DNA from: Alcanivorax sp.
Lineage (GTDB): Bacteria > Pseudomonadota > Gammaproteobacteria > Pseudomonadales > Alcanivoracaceae
Direction: 5' to 3'
DNA length: 64,000 nt
Assembly: GCA_022565695.1 (NCBI GenBank)
Contig: JAIUME010000001.1
Coordinates: 744,001-808,000 of the forward strand
Each line of letters opens with the position of its first letter. Within the stretch, counting starts at the first letter, position 1. Below are positions 17,936 through 26,858 of the stretch, piece by piece. Under the pieces are notes generated by a model. That model saw nothing but the letters and a program-made list of their open reading frames with translations, searched no databases and had not been told where the DNA came from. A program made the position numbers and the translations under genes.

Positions 17936-18028
17936 TGCAGCTACCTAAAGTAACGTTATTGATACGTTCGTTCCAACTCGGTGGGCATAGCATAGCGCAC
18001 AGATACCACCCGAGGGGAACACCAATTC

Positions 18029-19726
18029 ATGAACGACGATCGACGTACGGTACTCAAGGGGATTGCCGTTGTATCAGCGGCAGCCGTGACGGGTTGTGGG
18101 GGCAGTACATCCGGCGATCTGTCGACACCTGATGTGCCGCGTGGCGCGTCGCAACCTGTTGCCTTCGAGCATGGCGTTGCATCCGGTGACCCCCTGTCTG
18201 ACCGGGTCATGCTGTGGACGCGTGTGACACCGCAGAATAATGCGCCCCATGATCGGCCCGTGGTGCCGGTGACGGTCACTGTGGCCCACGATGTGGGGAT
18301 GACCCAGCCTGTCAGGCACTATCAGACCCAGGCGCGCCCGGAGCAGGATTATTGCGTCAAGGTGGATGCCGTCGGTCTGCAACAGGATCGCTGGTACTAC
18401 TACCAGTTTGCCGTGGGCGAGCAGCGTTCGCCGGTGGGGCGGACGCGGACCTTTCCGGCGGCGGGGCGCTTTGCGGATCGCGCCCGTTTTGCGGTGGTGT
18501 CCTGTTCGAATTTTGCCTTTGGTCTTTTTTCCGTATACCGCGCTGTAGCGGATCAGAGCGATCTCGATTTTGTGCTGCACCTGGGTGACTACATCTATGA
18601 GTATGGTCCGGGTGAGTACGGTAACTTTCCAGATCGTGATCCGTTGCCGCCGCGGGAAATCATTTCTCTGGCGGATTACCGCGAGCGCTATGCCCAGTAC
18701 CGCACCGATGTCGATCTGCAGCGAGCGCATCAGCAATTCCCGATGATCTGCGTCTGGGATGACCATGAAAGCGCGAATGACAGCTGGATCGGTGGCGCTG
18801 AAAACCATCAGGAAGCCACCGAAGGCGATTGGGAGACGCGCAAGGCCGCATCCCAGCAAGCCTACTTCGAGTGGCTGCCGATTCGGGAACAATCAGCGGG
18901 CAATGTCGAGCGCATATGGCGCGACTTCCAATTTGGTGATCTGGTGGATCTGTTCATGCTGGATACCCGGCTGGAAGGTCGGGATGAGCCCCTGGATTTG
19001 CCCTTTGACCCCGCCCGCAACAGCGTCAGCCGCCGGATGATCAGCGAGGCGCAATCCCAATGGTTGCGCGATGGTCTCGCTGAGTCGTCAGCGCGCTGGC
19101 GGGTGATTGGTCAGCAGGTCATGTTTGCCCAGATCAATATCGCTGAAATTCCCTCTATCAATCCACGTATTCCGGAGCTGCGCGGCAATCTTTCCGCCAT
19201 CAATATGGATCAGTGGGATGGCTATGCAGCGGAACGTTTACGTTTGCTCAATCACATCAGCGACCAGCGTATTGATAATGTCGTGATCCTCACCGGCGAC
19301 ATTCACAGCTCCTGGGCCAACGAGGTGTACCGCAACCCGGTGCCGATTACCGGCGAACTGTTTGCACAGCCGCTGGCGGCAGAATTTGTCACCCCGTCCG
19401 TGACGTCCCCCGGCTTTCCGGAAGGCCTCTCTGAACTGGCGGGCATCGCGCTGCCGCTGGTCAATCCCCATATTCGCTATTTCGAGGGCAAGTCTCGTGG
19501 CTTCATCCTGATGGATGTGAACCGGCAGCGTGCCCAGGCGGAGTGGTACTACGTGCGCAGCATCAGCGATTTCGATCAGCGCGGACAGCTGGACCTGTCG
19601 CGCACCAAGGCCATGAAAGTGGATAGCGGCAGCAGCCGCCTTATCCGTGATCCTCAGTTGTCGCGACCACGCACCTTGCGTACGGCGCTGAATAATCCAT
19701 CCGCGCCGGAGGTAAATTTGTCATGA
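18029..19726 (+). CDS. phoD: PhoD-family alkaline phosphatase/phosphodiesterase
   Basis: A 565-residue exported phosphatase. The N-terminus RRTVLKGIAVVSAAAVTGC combines a twin-arginine motif with a lipobox-like VTGC. It is followed by the PhoD N-terminal beta domain (FEHGVASGDPLSDRVMLWTRV, about 45-140) and the metallophosphatase domain (about 145-530). That domain has HLGDYIYEYG near 190, WDDHESANDSW near 245 and LTGDIHSSW near 425. PhoD enzymes use Fe(III)/Ca(II) to hydrolyse phosphate mono- and diesters outside the cytoplasm. It ends with a 4-bp ATGA overlap onto a second phosphoesterase gene, so the two are coupled. No Pho box is obvious upstream. Confidence 0.92.
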   Translation: MNDDRRTVLKGIAVVSAAAVTGCGGSTSGDLSTPDVPRGASQPVAFEHGVASGDPLSDRVMLWTRVTPQNNAPHDRPVVPVTVTVAHDVGMTQPVRHYQTQARPEQDYCVKVDAVGLQQDRWYYYQFAVGEQRSPVGRTRTFPAAGRFADRARFAVVSCSNFAFGLFSVYRAVADQSDLDFVLHLGDYIYEYGPGEYGNFPDRDPLPPREIISLADYRERYAQYRTDVDLQRAHQQFPMICVWDDHESANDSWIGGAENHQEATEGDWETRKAASQQAYFEWLPIREQSAGNVERIWRDFQFGDLVDLFMLDTRLEGRDEPLDLPFDPARNSVSRRMISEAQSQWLRDGLAESSARWRVIGQQVMFAQINIAEIPSINPRIPELRGNLSAINMDQWDGYAAERLRLLNHISDQRIDNVVILTGDIHSSWANEVYRNPVPITGELFAQPLAAEFVTPSVTSPGFPEGLSELAGIALPLVNPHIRYFEGKSRGFILMDVNRQRAQAEWYYVRSISDFDQRGQLDLSRTKAMKVDSGSSRLIRDPQLSRPRTLRTALNNPSAPEVNLS

Positions 19727-21783
19727 AGAACGTCATTCCGTTTTCGATTACGGTGCTGGGCAGCCTGATGCTGGCCGCATGCGGCGGTGGTTCATCCGTA
19801 GGGGGCGGTGCGGCACCGCCGCCCGACGTGACGCCTCCTGGCACACCACCACCTGTCGATGGCGGGCAGCCTTCGCGCGTGCGCTTCATCGCCATGGGCG
19901 ATTCGGGCACCGGCTCCCCACAGCACTATGCCGTTGGCCGGGCTATGGCCGAGGTGTGTGAACGGAAAGCCAGCCTGGATGAGGGCGCCTTGCCGGGGTG
20001 CGAATTCGTGCTGGGGTTCGGTGACAACATCTACGAGTCCGGCGTGACACACGTCTATGACCCGCAGTTCGAAGAGAAATTCGAGCTGCCCTTCGAGCCG
20101 GTGGACCTGCCGTTCTACATGGTTCTGGGTAACCATGATAATACCGGGTTTATCGGCGGCGATGGCGCAGGTAACGCCCGGGGCGAGTTCCAGGTGGATT
20201 ATCATTTTCGCGCCGATCGTATGACCGACCGCTGGCAGATGCCGGATCGCTACTATCGCTTCAGTTGGGGTGAGAATGCCCAGGGCGAACCGCTGATCGA
20301 ATTTTTCGGTCTGGACTCGAACCAGATCGCTGGCGGATTCGCTGACGCGAATTTCAACTATTCCTACCAGCGTTATGGCATGCAGCAGCTGTCATGGGCG
20401 AAAGAGGGTATTCGTCAGTCTCCCGCGACCTTCCGCGTCGCCATGGGGCATCACCCGTATCTGTCCAATGGTCTGCATGGCAATGCGGGCAATTACGACG
20501 GTATCCCCGGTGCCCTGTTGCCGGTGTTGGCCGGGCAGCGCTGGCGTGATTTCCTCGAAGAAAGCATTTGTGACCAGGCTGACTTCTATATGTCCGGCCA
20601 CGATCACGATCTCCAGCAGCTGAAACCGGTAGCGCGCTGCGGCCGCACGGAGTTTGTTGTCAGCGGCGCGGCGGGCAAGATGCGAAGCCTGACGGATGAA
20701 GCGCGTAACCCGGCCTATTTCCAGCAGGGTGACGTGTACGGCTTTTTCTGGATGGAAGCCACTGATGCCGAGCCCGCCCTCGGGCGCCCGGCGCGGCTCT
20801 GCACGGAAGCTTATATCGTAGACCCGGAGGACGAGACCTTGCTGGGCGTTGTGGCCGGAGGCGAACTGGCCCCGGCATTCAGTCACTGCTACGACCAGCA
20901 GCCCCTGGCGGGCATGCAGGCGCCCAACCGGTTTTCCTCCGTGCCGTTCATTGGTCCGGCGCTGCAGGAACTGGCAGGTGACAGCACCGGCTTTGACCCG
21001 GCCTTCAGTGGGCCGCTGCAGGCCTTCCAGTCAGCGCTCACCTCCGGCCTTAATCTGGCGGTGACCCAACTGCCGGACGGGCCCCAACAGGAAGCCATTT
21101 CTGCACTGGTGGGCGGCCTGGATGTGCTGTTCAACAGCCTGGACAGCATGGCCGCGCTGCTGGGCGGGGATGATGAGGACGCTGCTGAACAAAGTCTCCT
21201 GTCAGTAATCGAGGCCGCCAACGTGCTCAGCGGCATTGATACCGCCGAGCTGCCGCCGCCCTTTGACCAGCTTGGCACGGCCTTCAGCCTGCTGGCCGAT
21301 GGTGTCGGTGGCATGGACCGCGAAAGTGGTTCGGCGCGGGAAGACCTGGTACTGATTGCCGGGCCGCTGCTGCAACTGTCGCGCAATATCGAGAATATTC
21401 TGGAAGGTGTCGGCACACAGACGGCAGAAGTGCCGGTGCTGGCGGGGATCACCCGTGTGCTCGGCACGGTATCCCAGGGCGCGGCGCTGGCGCTGGCCGA
21501 TGTGGTGAACCTGGATTCCAGCGCGGGTGTGGCCACCTTGATCGGGCATATTCAGACGGTGCTGGATACGGTAGCCCGCGACGTGCTGTTGCTGGATATG
21601 TTGTCGGAGGAGGCAGGTGATACAGCGGTGCTTCCGGGGCAGTTTCTTTCCGCCGGTTTGCTGTCCGTGGCGCGGGAAGTCGCCTTCCATCTCGACCAGT
21701 ATGCTCTGTCACCGCTGGGCGAAATCCTGGAGTTCCTGTCCCCCGTGACCAACCTTCTTGCAGGGTTGCTCGGTCGCGGCTGA
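19723..21783 (+). CDS. Metallophosphoesterase lipoprotein with long C-terminal extension
   Basis: A 686-residue lipoprotein: signal ending LMLAAC, then GGGSSVGGG and a proline linker. A calcineurin-like phosphoesterase domain spans about residues 48-330, with all metal motifs: MGDSGTG, GFGDNIYESG, GNHDN near 143, GHHPYLSNG near 245 and SGHDHD near 291. The arrangement is closest to purple acid phosphatase-like enzymes. About 290 further residues (from about 395) are acidic, leucine-rich and without recognised domain; they look helical. The start overlaps phoD by 4 bp, suggesting a two-enzyme extracytoplasmic phosphate-ester unit. A terminator follows. Confidence 0.88.
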   Translation: MKNVIPFSITVLGSLMLAACGGGSSVGGGAAPPPDVTPPGTPPPVDGGQPSRVRFIAMGDSGTGSPQHYAVGRAMAEVCERKASLDEGALPGCEFVLGFGDNIYESGVTHVYDPQFEEKFELPFEPVDLPFYMVLGNHDNTGFIGGDGAGNARGEFQVDYHFRADRMTDRWQMPDRYYRFSWGENAQGEPLIEFFGLDSNQIAGGFADANFNYSYQRYGMQQLSWAKEGIRQSPATFRVAMGHHPYLSNGLHGNAGNYDGIPGALLPVLAGQRWRDFLEESICDQADFYMSGHDHDLQQLKPVARCGRTEFVVSGAAGKMRSLTDEARNPAYFQQGDVYGFFWMEATDAEPALGRPARLCTEAYIVDPEDETLLGVVAGGELAPAFSHCYDQQPLAGMQAPNRFSSVPFIGPALQELAGDSTGFDPAFSGPLQAFQSALTSGLNLAVTQLPDGPQQEAISALVGGLDVLFNSLDSMAALLGGDDEDAAEQSLLSVIEAANVLSGIDTAELPPPFDQLGTAFSLLADGVGGMDRESGSAREDLVLIAGPLLQLSRNIENILEGVGTQTAEVPVLAGITRVLGTVSQGAALALADVVNLDSSAGVATLIGHIQTVLDTVARDVLLLDMLSEEAGDTAVLPGQFLSAGLLSVAREVAFHLDQYALSPLGEILEFLSPVTNLLAGLLGRG

Positions 21784-21825
21784 CCCGGCCGCGCTGGCGG
21801 GTTATCATGGCGACCCGCTCACAGG

Positions 21826-21857
21826 ACGCCCCGACCATGATCGGGGCGTTCGTTTTT
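21826..21857 (+). terminator. Intrinsic terminator of the phoD operon
   Basis: A 9-bp perfect stem ACGCCCCGA / TCGGGGCGT with loop CCATGA is followed by TCGTTTTT. Confidence 0.9.
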
Positions 21858-21876
21858 CCCTGAACAGGAAACAGCC

Positions 21877-22299
21877 ATGACTGAAAATCAGCGCCTGATA
21901 CAGCTTATTATCCTGCGTCGTCGAGCCATGCTCACGGTGTTCGTGGTGTGCATCCTGCTGGGGCTGATCATTCTGGCGGCCCTGGCTGGCTATGTGCCAT
22001 TGCCGCCGGATATTGCGCGCCCGATCTTTGTTGCGTTCAGCGTGTCGGCCCTGACCACCCTGGTGTTCACCGGCATGCTGCTGTTTGTCGTGCGCAGCCC
22101 GGTGTGGGGTATCGCCTTTGCCCTGTTGGGGCTGGTGGCGCTGATGGGGAAGATTTTCTTCGTGCCGGCAGTGATCGTGATCATTGCCAATCGCATGGCA
22201 GAGCAGCGCCTCAAGGCACTGCAGGCGGCAGAGGCGGAGAAGGTGGCCGCTGCTGCACGGGCTGCGGAAGAGGAAGACAGCGAGTCTTCGCAGGCCTAG
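21877..22299 (+). CDS. Small three-helix membrane protein
   Basis: A 140-residue inner-membrane protein with AGGA upstream of the ATG. Three hydrophobic segments are clear (about 18-40, 50-72 and 76-100), followed by a charged alanine-rich helical tail (AEAEKVAAAARAAEEEDSE) predicted to be cytoplasmic. No family is recognised. It stands alone between a terminator and the convergent PhaC-like gene, 6 bp away. Confidence 0.75.
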   Translation: MTENQRLIQLIILRRRAMLTVFVVCILLGLIILAALAGYVPLPPDIARPIFVAFSVSALTTLVFTGMLLFVVRSPVWGIAFALLGLVALMGKIFFVPAVIVIIANRMAEQRLKALQAAEAEKVAAAARAAEEEDSESSQA

Positions 22300-22305
22300 G
22301 CAGGG

Positions 22306-23445
22306 TCAGGCCACATCGGAGGCGCTGGCGCGGCCCGGCTTGCCGATATGCTCCAGCCAGTCGGCGACCACCGGCCAGTTGTCCACCGGCGCATGGCTGC
22401 CTCCCAGAATACCCATATGGCCGCCCTTCACTTCATGATGGCGGATGTCCGCAGCGGGCATCTGCTGGCGCAGCGCCAGGCTGCAATCCCGCGTCACGAT
22501 GGTGTCCTGCTGCCCGGTGACCAGCAGTACCGGCGCCGTGACACTGGCCAGATCACCGCGCTGATGGCGCATGGGCAAACGGCCGTGGGCGACGCAGTTG
22601 TCGGTCCACAGATGACGCACGATGTCCTGAATCACGGCACCGGGATAGGCAAACATGTCATCCAGGAACGCCGCGTTGGTGGCGTGGTTGCTGACATACT
22701 CCCGATCACCCAGATTGCGCAGCAAATCAAGGTAGCCTCTGGCGGTGGACACCGGCGTCACCGCCTTGAAGGTCATCGCATTGACCCAGCCCGGTGAGCG
22801 CAGCAGGGCGGCGGGCAGCTGATGCACATGGCGTCCGGTGCGGCGCTTGAGGTGGCGCAACTGGCGCGACAGCCGCTGATACTGAATGCCGAGGGCGCCG
22901 TTGGCGTGGTAATCGCCGGGCGCGCCAATCAGTGACAGGGCTGCTATGTCGGCATCCTGGCTCAGGGCGGTGTAGCAGTAACTGAACAGGGCGCCAAAGC
23001 TCCAGCCATGCAGGGCCAGCTTCTGGCTGCCGCTGTGCTGGCGCACTTCCCCCAGCAGCTTTGGCAGCCAGTCCGCAAAATAGGTCTCCAGTGCCCACTC
23101 ATCGTGTCGGCGGCGCGGCCGGCCCCAGTCGATCAGGTAGACCTCGAAACCCCGGGCGCGCAGATAGCGCACCAGGCTGCGATCCTCGAACAGATCGTAC
23201 AGCAGGGTGTTGGCCGCCAAGGGGGTCACCAGTACCACGGGGATCGGTTGCGTTTGCTGCGTCACAGGCATGACATCGCCGTTCACGGTGATGTGGTCAC
23301 TGGTCAGCGGCGGGTAGTAACGCAGGCTGACGATATCCTCACTGAAGATGACCTCGAAAGGCGTGCGGTTGGCCTGTATCAGATCTGCCGGCCGGCGCAG
23401 CCAGTCCCGGGCATTGTGATAACGGTGGCGCAGTGCTGAGAGCAT
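22306..23445 (-). CDS. PhaC-like alpha/beta hydrolase
   Basis: A 379-residue protein whose overall pattern matches the class III PHA synthase-like branch of alpha/beta hydrolases. The recognised segments are PIPVVLVTPLAANTLLYDL near 70, GFEVYLIDWGRP near 100, VLLVTGQQDTIV near 310 and GGHMGIL near 344. The nucleophile elbow reads GWSFGA (near residue 148), so a serine replaces the cysteine that PHA synthases use. It is therefore more likely a hydrolase or esterase than a polymerase. No phasin, phaA or phaB is nearby. An Lrp-type gene lies upstream on the same strand, 138 bp away. Substrate unknown. Confidence 0.8.
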   Translation of the reverse strand: MLSALRHRYHNARDWLRRPADLIQANRTPFEVIFSEDIVSLRYYPPLTSDHITVNGDVMPVTQQTQPIPVVLVTPLAANTLLYDLFEDRSLVRYLRARGFEVYLIDWGRPRRRHDEWALETYFADWLPKLLGEVRQHSGSQKLALHGWSFGALFSYCYTALSQDADIAALSLIGAPGDYHANGALGIQYQRLSRQLRHLKRRTGRHVHQLPAALLRSPGWVNAMTFKAVTPVSTARGYLDLLRNLGDREYVSNHATNAAFLDDMFAYPGAVIQDIVRHLWTDNCVAHGRLPMRHQRGDLASVTAPVLLVTGQQDTIVTRDCSLALRQQMPAADIRHHEVKGGHMGILGGSHAPVDNWPVVADWLEHIGKPGRASASDVA

Positions 23446-23583
23446 GTCGATGACCTGTGGGGCAATGGCAAGGCGGGCGACAGTGTAGCCAGCGTGGCGC
23501 CCCCGCCATTGGCCGCAGCGCCAGCGCTGCCGCCGTGCCTCGGTGGCGGCCCGCGGCCCTGCGGGCTTCGCTCGAACGCTGTC

Positions 23584-24102
23584 TTACGATTGCGCCAGGT
23601 AGCCCAGGGGCAAGGCCGTGGTGTCGACGACCTTGCGCATCACGAAGCTGGAATGCACGCCGCTGACGCCCTCGATGCGGGTCACCTTGTTGAGCAGAAA
23701 CTGCTGGTAGGCATCCATGTCCGGCACCGCCACTTTCAACAGATAATCGGCATCCTGCCCGGTGACCAGATAGCACTGCTGCACCTCCTCAAAGCCCCGC
23801 ACGGTGTTTTCGAAATGCTCGAAACGTTCCGGCGTGTGGCGGTCCATGCTGATCTGGATGATGGCCGTGAGATCCAGGCCGAGTGCTTTCTGATCCAGCA
23901 GCACGGCCCGGCGCAGGATGATGCCGGCCTCCTCCAGTTTCTGGACCCGCCGGGAGCAGGGGGAGGGTGACAGGCCGACCCGCTCCGCCAGTTGCAGATT
24001 GGTCAGGCCGCCGTCCTCTTGCAGCGCGCGCAGCAGCTGGCGGTCGTAGCGGTCGAGCTTGTGGAGCTGGTTTTTTGTGTGAGATGCCATGTGGATTGCC
24101 AT
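23584..24102 (-). CDS. Lrp/AsnC-family transcriptional regulator
   Basis: A 172-residue one-component regulator. The N-terminal helix-turn-helix (LDRYDRQLLRALQEDGGLTNLQLAERVGLSPSPCSRRVQKLEEAGII) is textbook Lrp/AsnC. The C-terminal RAM/ACT-like domain (about 75-155, with the motif YLVTGQDADYLLKV) binds amino-acid effectors. The start is unsure: TTG at 24105, ATG at 24102 and ATG at 24090 are all possible, and none has a strong ribosome site. It is divergent from leuA with 241 bp between the starts, so leuA regulation by this protein in response to leucine or another amino acid is plausible but only inferred. Confidence 0.9.
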   Translation of the reverse strand: MAIHMASHTKNQLHKLDRYDRQLLRALQEDGGLTNLQLAERVGLSPSPCSRRVQKLEEAGIILRRAVLLDQKALGLDLTAIIQISMDRHTPERFEHFENTVRGFEEVQQCYLVTGQDADYLLKVAVPDMDAYQQFLLNKVTRIEGVSGVHSSFVMRKVVDTTALPLGYLAQS

Positions 24103-24256
24103 CAAGGCTGCGGGATTGGATTATTATTGCTGTATTTGGAATATATGAGCAATGTTTATCTGTTTTGTGGCGATATTTCCGCAACTTGGCAAACACATTG
24201 CGCAGATCCGCGCATACAATGGTTCTGTCGTCGGGGTCACAAGCCACCAGCGGCTT

Positions 24257-24292
24257 CCCGGGCCTCGAACCTATCCGGTGACCAGGCCCGGG
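24257..24292 (+). promoter_or_regulatory. Hairpin in the leuA leader
   Basis: Nine-base perfect arms CCCGGGCCT and AGGCCCGGG flank an 18-nt loop, 51 nt before the leuA start. The following bases CATACTTTATC are only mildly T-rich, so it could be an RNA structure or an operator rather than a terminator. No leader peptide with a leucine run is visible. Confidence 0.5.
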
Positions 24293-24343
24293 CATACTTT
24301 ATCTCCACACAAGCGATCCAGATAACCTTCAGGAGTTCGGCAG

Positions 24344-26020
24344 ATGGCGTTCGATCATCGCAAGTATCAGCCCTTCACCCCGCCGGCGCGGCCACAGCGT
24401 CGCTGGCCGGATCAGGTCATCGACAAGGCACCGCACTGGTGTGCTGTGGATCTGCGTGATGGCAATCAGGCGCTGGTCAAGCCGATGACCGTGGCGCAGA
24501 AGATGCGCCTGTTCGATCTGCTGGTGGCCATTGGCTTCAAGGAAATTGAAGTCGGCTTCCCGGCAGCGTCCCAGCCGGATTTCGATTTTGTGCGGGCGCT
24601 TATCGAGCAAGACCGCATTCCCGAGGATGTCACCATCCAGGTGCTGACCCAGGCGCGGGACGAGTTGATCGCCCGCTCTTTCGAGGCGCTGCGTGGCGCC
24701 CGCCGGGCCGTCATGCACCTCTACAATTCCACCTCGCGGACCCAGCGCGAGCGAGTCTTCCGTATGGACGTTGCCGGGGTGCGTGATATCGCCGTACACG
24801 GCGCACAGACTGTCGCCCGGCATGCCGCAGCGCAACCGGACACCCAGTGGGTATTCCAGTATTCGCCCGAGAGCTTTACCGGCACAGAACTGGCCGTGGC
24901 GGCGGAGGTGGTCAACGCCGTCGTGGACGTCTGGCAGCCCGCGCAGGGCCAGCCTGTGATTATCAACCTGCCCGCGACTGTCGAGGTCAGTTCGCCCAAC
25001 GTCTTCGCCGACATGGTGGAGTGGATGAACGACAACATCGTGCAGCGCGAGCACCTGCAGATTTCCGTGCATACCCATAACGATCGGGGTTGCGCCGTAG
25101 CGGCGGCCGAGTTGGCCGTGATGGCGGGAGCCGACCGTGTGGAAGGCACCCTGATGGGCAATGGCGAGCGCACCGGCAATATGGATCTGGTGACCATGGC
25201 CATGAATCTCTACAGCCAGGGTGTGGACCCGAAGCTGGATCTCGCCAACATGCGCGAGATCACCGAAACCGTTGAAGCAGTTACCGAGATCAGCACGCAC
25301 CCGCGGCACCCCTATGCGGGCGAGCTGGTTTTCACAGCGTTCTCGGGCAGCCACCAGGACGCGATTCGCAAATGTCTGGTGGCGCAGCAGCCGGACGAGA
25401 CCTGGGATGTGGCCTACCTGCCCATCGACCCCCGGGATCTCGGTCGGCGCTATGAAGAAGTGGTGCGGATCAATTCCCAGTCCGGCAAGGGCGGTGTGTT
25501 GCATGTGCTGGAGCGGGATTTCGGCATCACATTGCCGCGCTGGTTGCAGATCGAGTTCTCCCGCGTGGTACAGCGTCAGGCGGAGGAGTCCGCCGGGGAG
25601 CTGGATGGCGCGGCCATTCACGCCCTGTTTGAAATCCATTACCTGAACGCGCCGGTCGACTGGCAGCTGCAGGGCTACGATGTGCGCCGCGATGGCGACA
25701 TCGTCGAGGCGAGCATTCGGGTGGGCAATGGCGCGGTGGCGGAGCAACTCATGGCCAGCGGCAAAGGCGTGGTGGATGCGCTGGTGTCGGCACTGGAAGC
25801 CCGGGGCGGGCAGCGCATCGCGGTGGAGTCCTTCGACGAGATGGCGCTGGGCGAGGGCACCCGTGCCAGCGCCATGGCCTGTGTGCGGGTGCAGGTGGAC
25901 GGTGAGGTCTTCAGCGCCGCCGCACTGGCGGATGACACCACCTCCGCCACATTGCAGGCAGTGCTGTCAGCTGTTGGCCGCGCGGCGGCAGAGCCCCGCA
26001 AAGCGGTCGCGGTGGGGTAA
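24344..26020 (+). CDS. leuA: 2-isopropylmalate synthase
   Basis: A 558-residue LeuA, the first committed enzyme of leucine synthesis: acetyl-CoA plus 2-ketoisovalerate gives 2-isopropylmalate. The catalytic TIM barrel starts with DLRDGNQALVKPM near residue 36 and carries the metal-binding HTHNDRG near 245 and the HMGL-like GNGERTGNMDL near 271. The C-terminal LeuA dimer/allosteric domain (about 430-558) gives leucine feedback inhibition. The length is that of the long proteobacterial type. AGGAG lies upstream of the ATG. It stands apart from leuBCD, as is common. A leader hairpin and the divergent Lrp-type gene are the likely regulatory elements. Confidence 0.97.
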   Translation: MAFDHRKYQPFTPPARPQRRWPDQVIDKAPHWCAVDLRDGNQALVKPMTVAQKMRLFDLLVAIGFKEIEVGFPAASQPDFDFVRALIEQDRIPEDVTIQVLTQARDELIARSFEALRGARRAVMHLYNSTSRTQRERVFRMDVAGVRDIAVHGAQTVARHAAAQPDTQWVFQYSPESFTGTELAVAAEVVNAVVDVWQPAQGQPVIINLPATVEVSSPNVFADMVEWMNDNIVQREHLQISVHTHNDRGCAVAAAELAVMAGADRVEGTLMGNGERTGNMDLVTMAMNLYSQGVDPKLDLANMREITETVEAVTEISTHPRHPYAGELVFTAFSGSHQDAIRKCLVAQQPDETWDVAYLPIDPRDLGRRYEEVVRINSQSGKGGVLHVLERDFGITLPRWLQIEFSRVVQRQAEESAGELDGAAIHALFEIHYLNAPVDWQLQGYDVRRDGDIVEASIRVGNGAVAEQLMASGKGVVDALVSALEARGGQRIAVESFDEMALGEGTRASAMACVRVQVDGEVFSAAALADDTTSATLQAVLSAVGRAAAEPRKAVAVG

Positions 26021-26035
26021 CGCGGGCAGGCGTCG

Positions 26036-26755
26036 TCAGGCGGTGGGCGGCGCTGGCGTCGGCGCCAGTTCGGCAAACCAGTTCAGTAACCGGTACAGCC
26101 GTTGGTGGGTGGCTGCCAGTATGGCCTCGGACACCAGTATCTTGTGCTGCGGCTGCACCCAGGTATCGGGCGCAAGATCGTCGGCGCAGTGTTCGCACAG
26201 GCCGGCGAGCGTGTCGCCATCGCTTTCAAGGTGAAATTGCAGCCCCATCACGGTGTCGCCGTGGACGAAACCCTGCTGCGCACACGCCTCGCTGGTGAAC
26301 AGGTGGCGTGCGCCGCGTGGCAGGCTGAAGGTTTCGCCATGCCAGTGCAGCACCGGCGGTGAATCCGCGAACATGCTGGTCACGTCCACCGGACAGTCCT
26401 GGGCCGGGGTCACGGGAAACCAGCCGACCTCGCGATCCGGGTTGCGGCGTATGTCGGCGCCCAGCACGGCAGCAATCAGCTGCGCGCCGAGGCAGATGCC
26501 GAGCACCTTGCGCCCTGCGTCAATCGCCTGGCGAATCAGTTTTTTCTCTTCCCGCATCCAGGCGTAGATGACGTCATCCCGCGCGCTCATCGGCCCGCCC
26601 ATGACAATCAGCCAGTCGAACTCTTCCAGGCTGGGCCACTTGGCCGGCTGCTGGGCATCCAGGATGCGGTAGGCGATGTCGTGGCGCGTCAGCCAGGTGG
26701 CGATGGCGCCCGGTCCCTCGAAAGGCACATGCCGGATAATCAGTGCGCGCTGCAT
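26036..26755 (-). CDS. Class I glutamine amidotransferase-like protein
   Basis: A 239-residue cytoplasmic protein with the triad of class I glutamine amidotransferases: nucleophile Cys in GICLGAQ near 90, His and Glu in LQFHLES near 176. The oxyanion segment MGGPMSARDD near 53 matches the GMP-synthase-like branch (GATase1_GMPS_like). These stand-alone proteins hydrolyse gamma-glutamyl amides; some act on gamma-glutamyl-polyamines or similar substrates. The start was set at the ATG at 26755 (GGAG seven bases upstream) rather than the TTG before it. It is convergent with leuA (15 bp between stops). The specific substrate is unknown. Confidence 0.88.
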   Translation of the reverse strand: MQRALIIRHVPFEGPGAIATWLTRHDIAYRILDAQQPAKWPSLEEFDWLIVMGGPMSARDDVIYAWMREEKKLIRQAIDAGRKVLGICLGAQLIAAVLGADIRRNPDREVGWFPVTPAQDCPVDVTSMFADSPPVLHWHGETFSLPRGARHLFTSEACAQQGFVHGDTVMGLQFHLESDGDTLAGLCEHCADDLAPDTWVQPQHKILVSEAILAATHQRLYRLLNWFAELAPTPAPPTA

Positions 26756-26858
26756 CAAAGAACTCCGTTTACGGGTGGCCGATTCAGGCGGTGATTATTG
26801 TGACGAAATCCACGAGATTGCGCCAGCCGCAAACCCTTCGAATGTGCTTTGACAAGAT

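Noticed and set aside
22306-23445. Annotation as a PHA synthase
   Set aside because: The nucleophile is serine (GWSFGA), not cysteine, and no other PHA genes are present.
24148-24343. Possible leucine leader peptide before leuA
   Set aside because: The frame from ATG at 24148 has no leucine run and continues through the leuA start in another frame.
24329-25747. 472-codon minus-strand frame antisense to leuA
   Set aside because: It is the shadow of a conserved enzyme and has no recognisable protein features.
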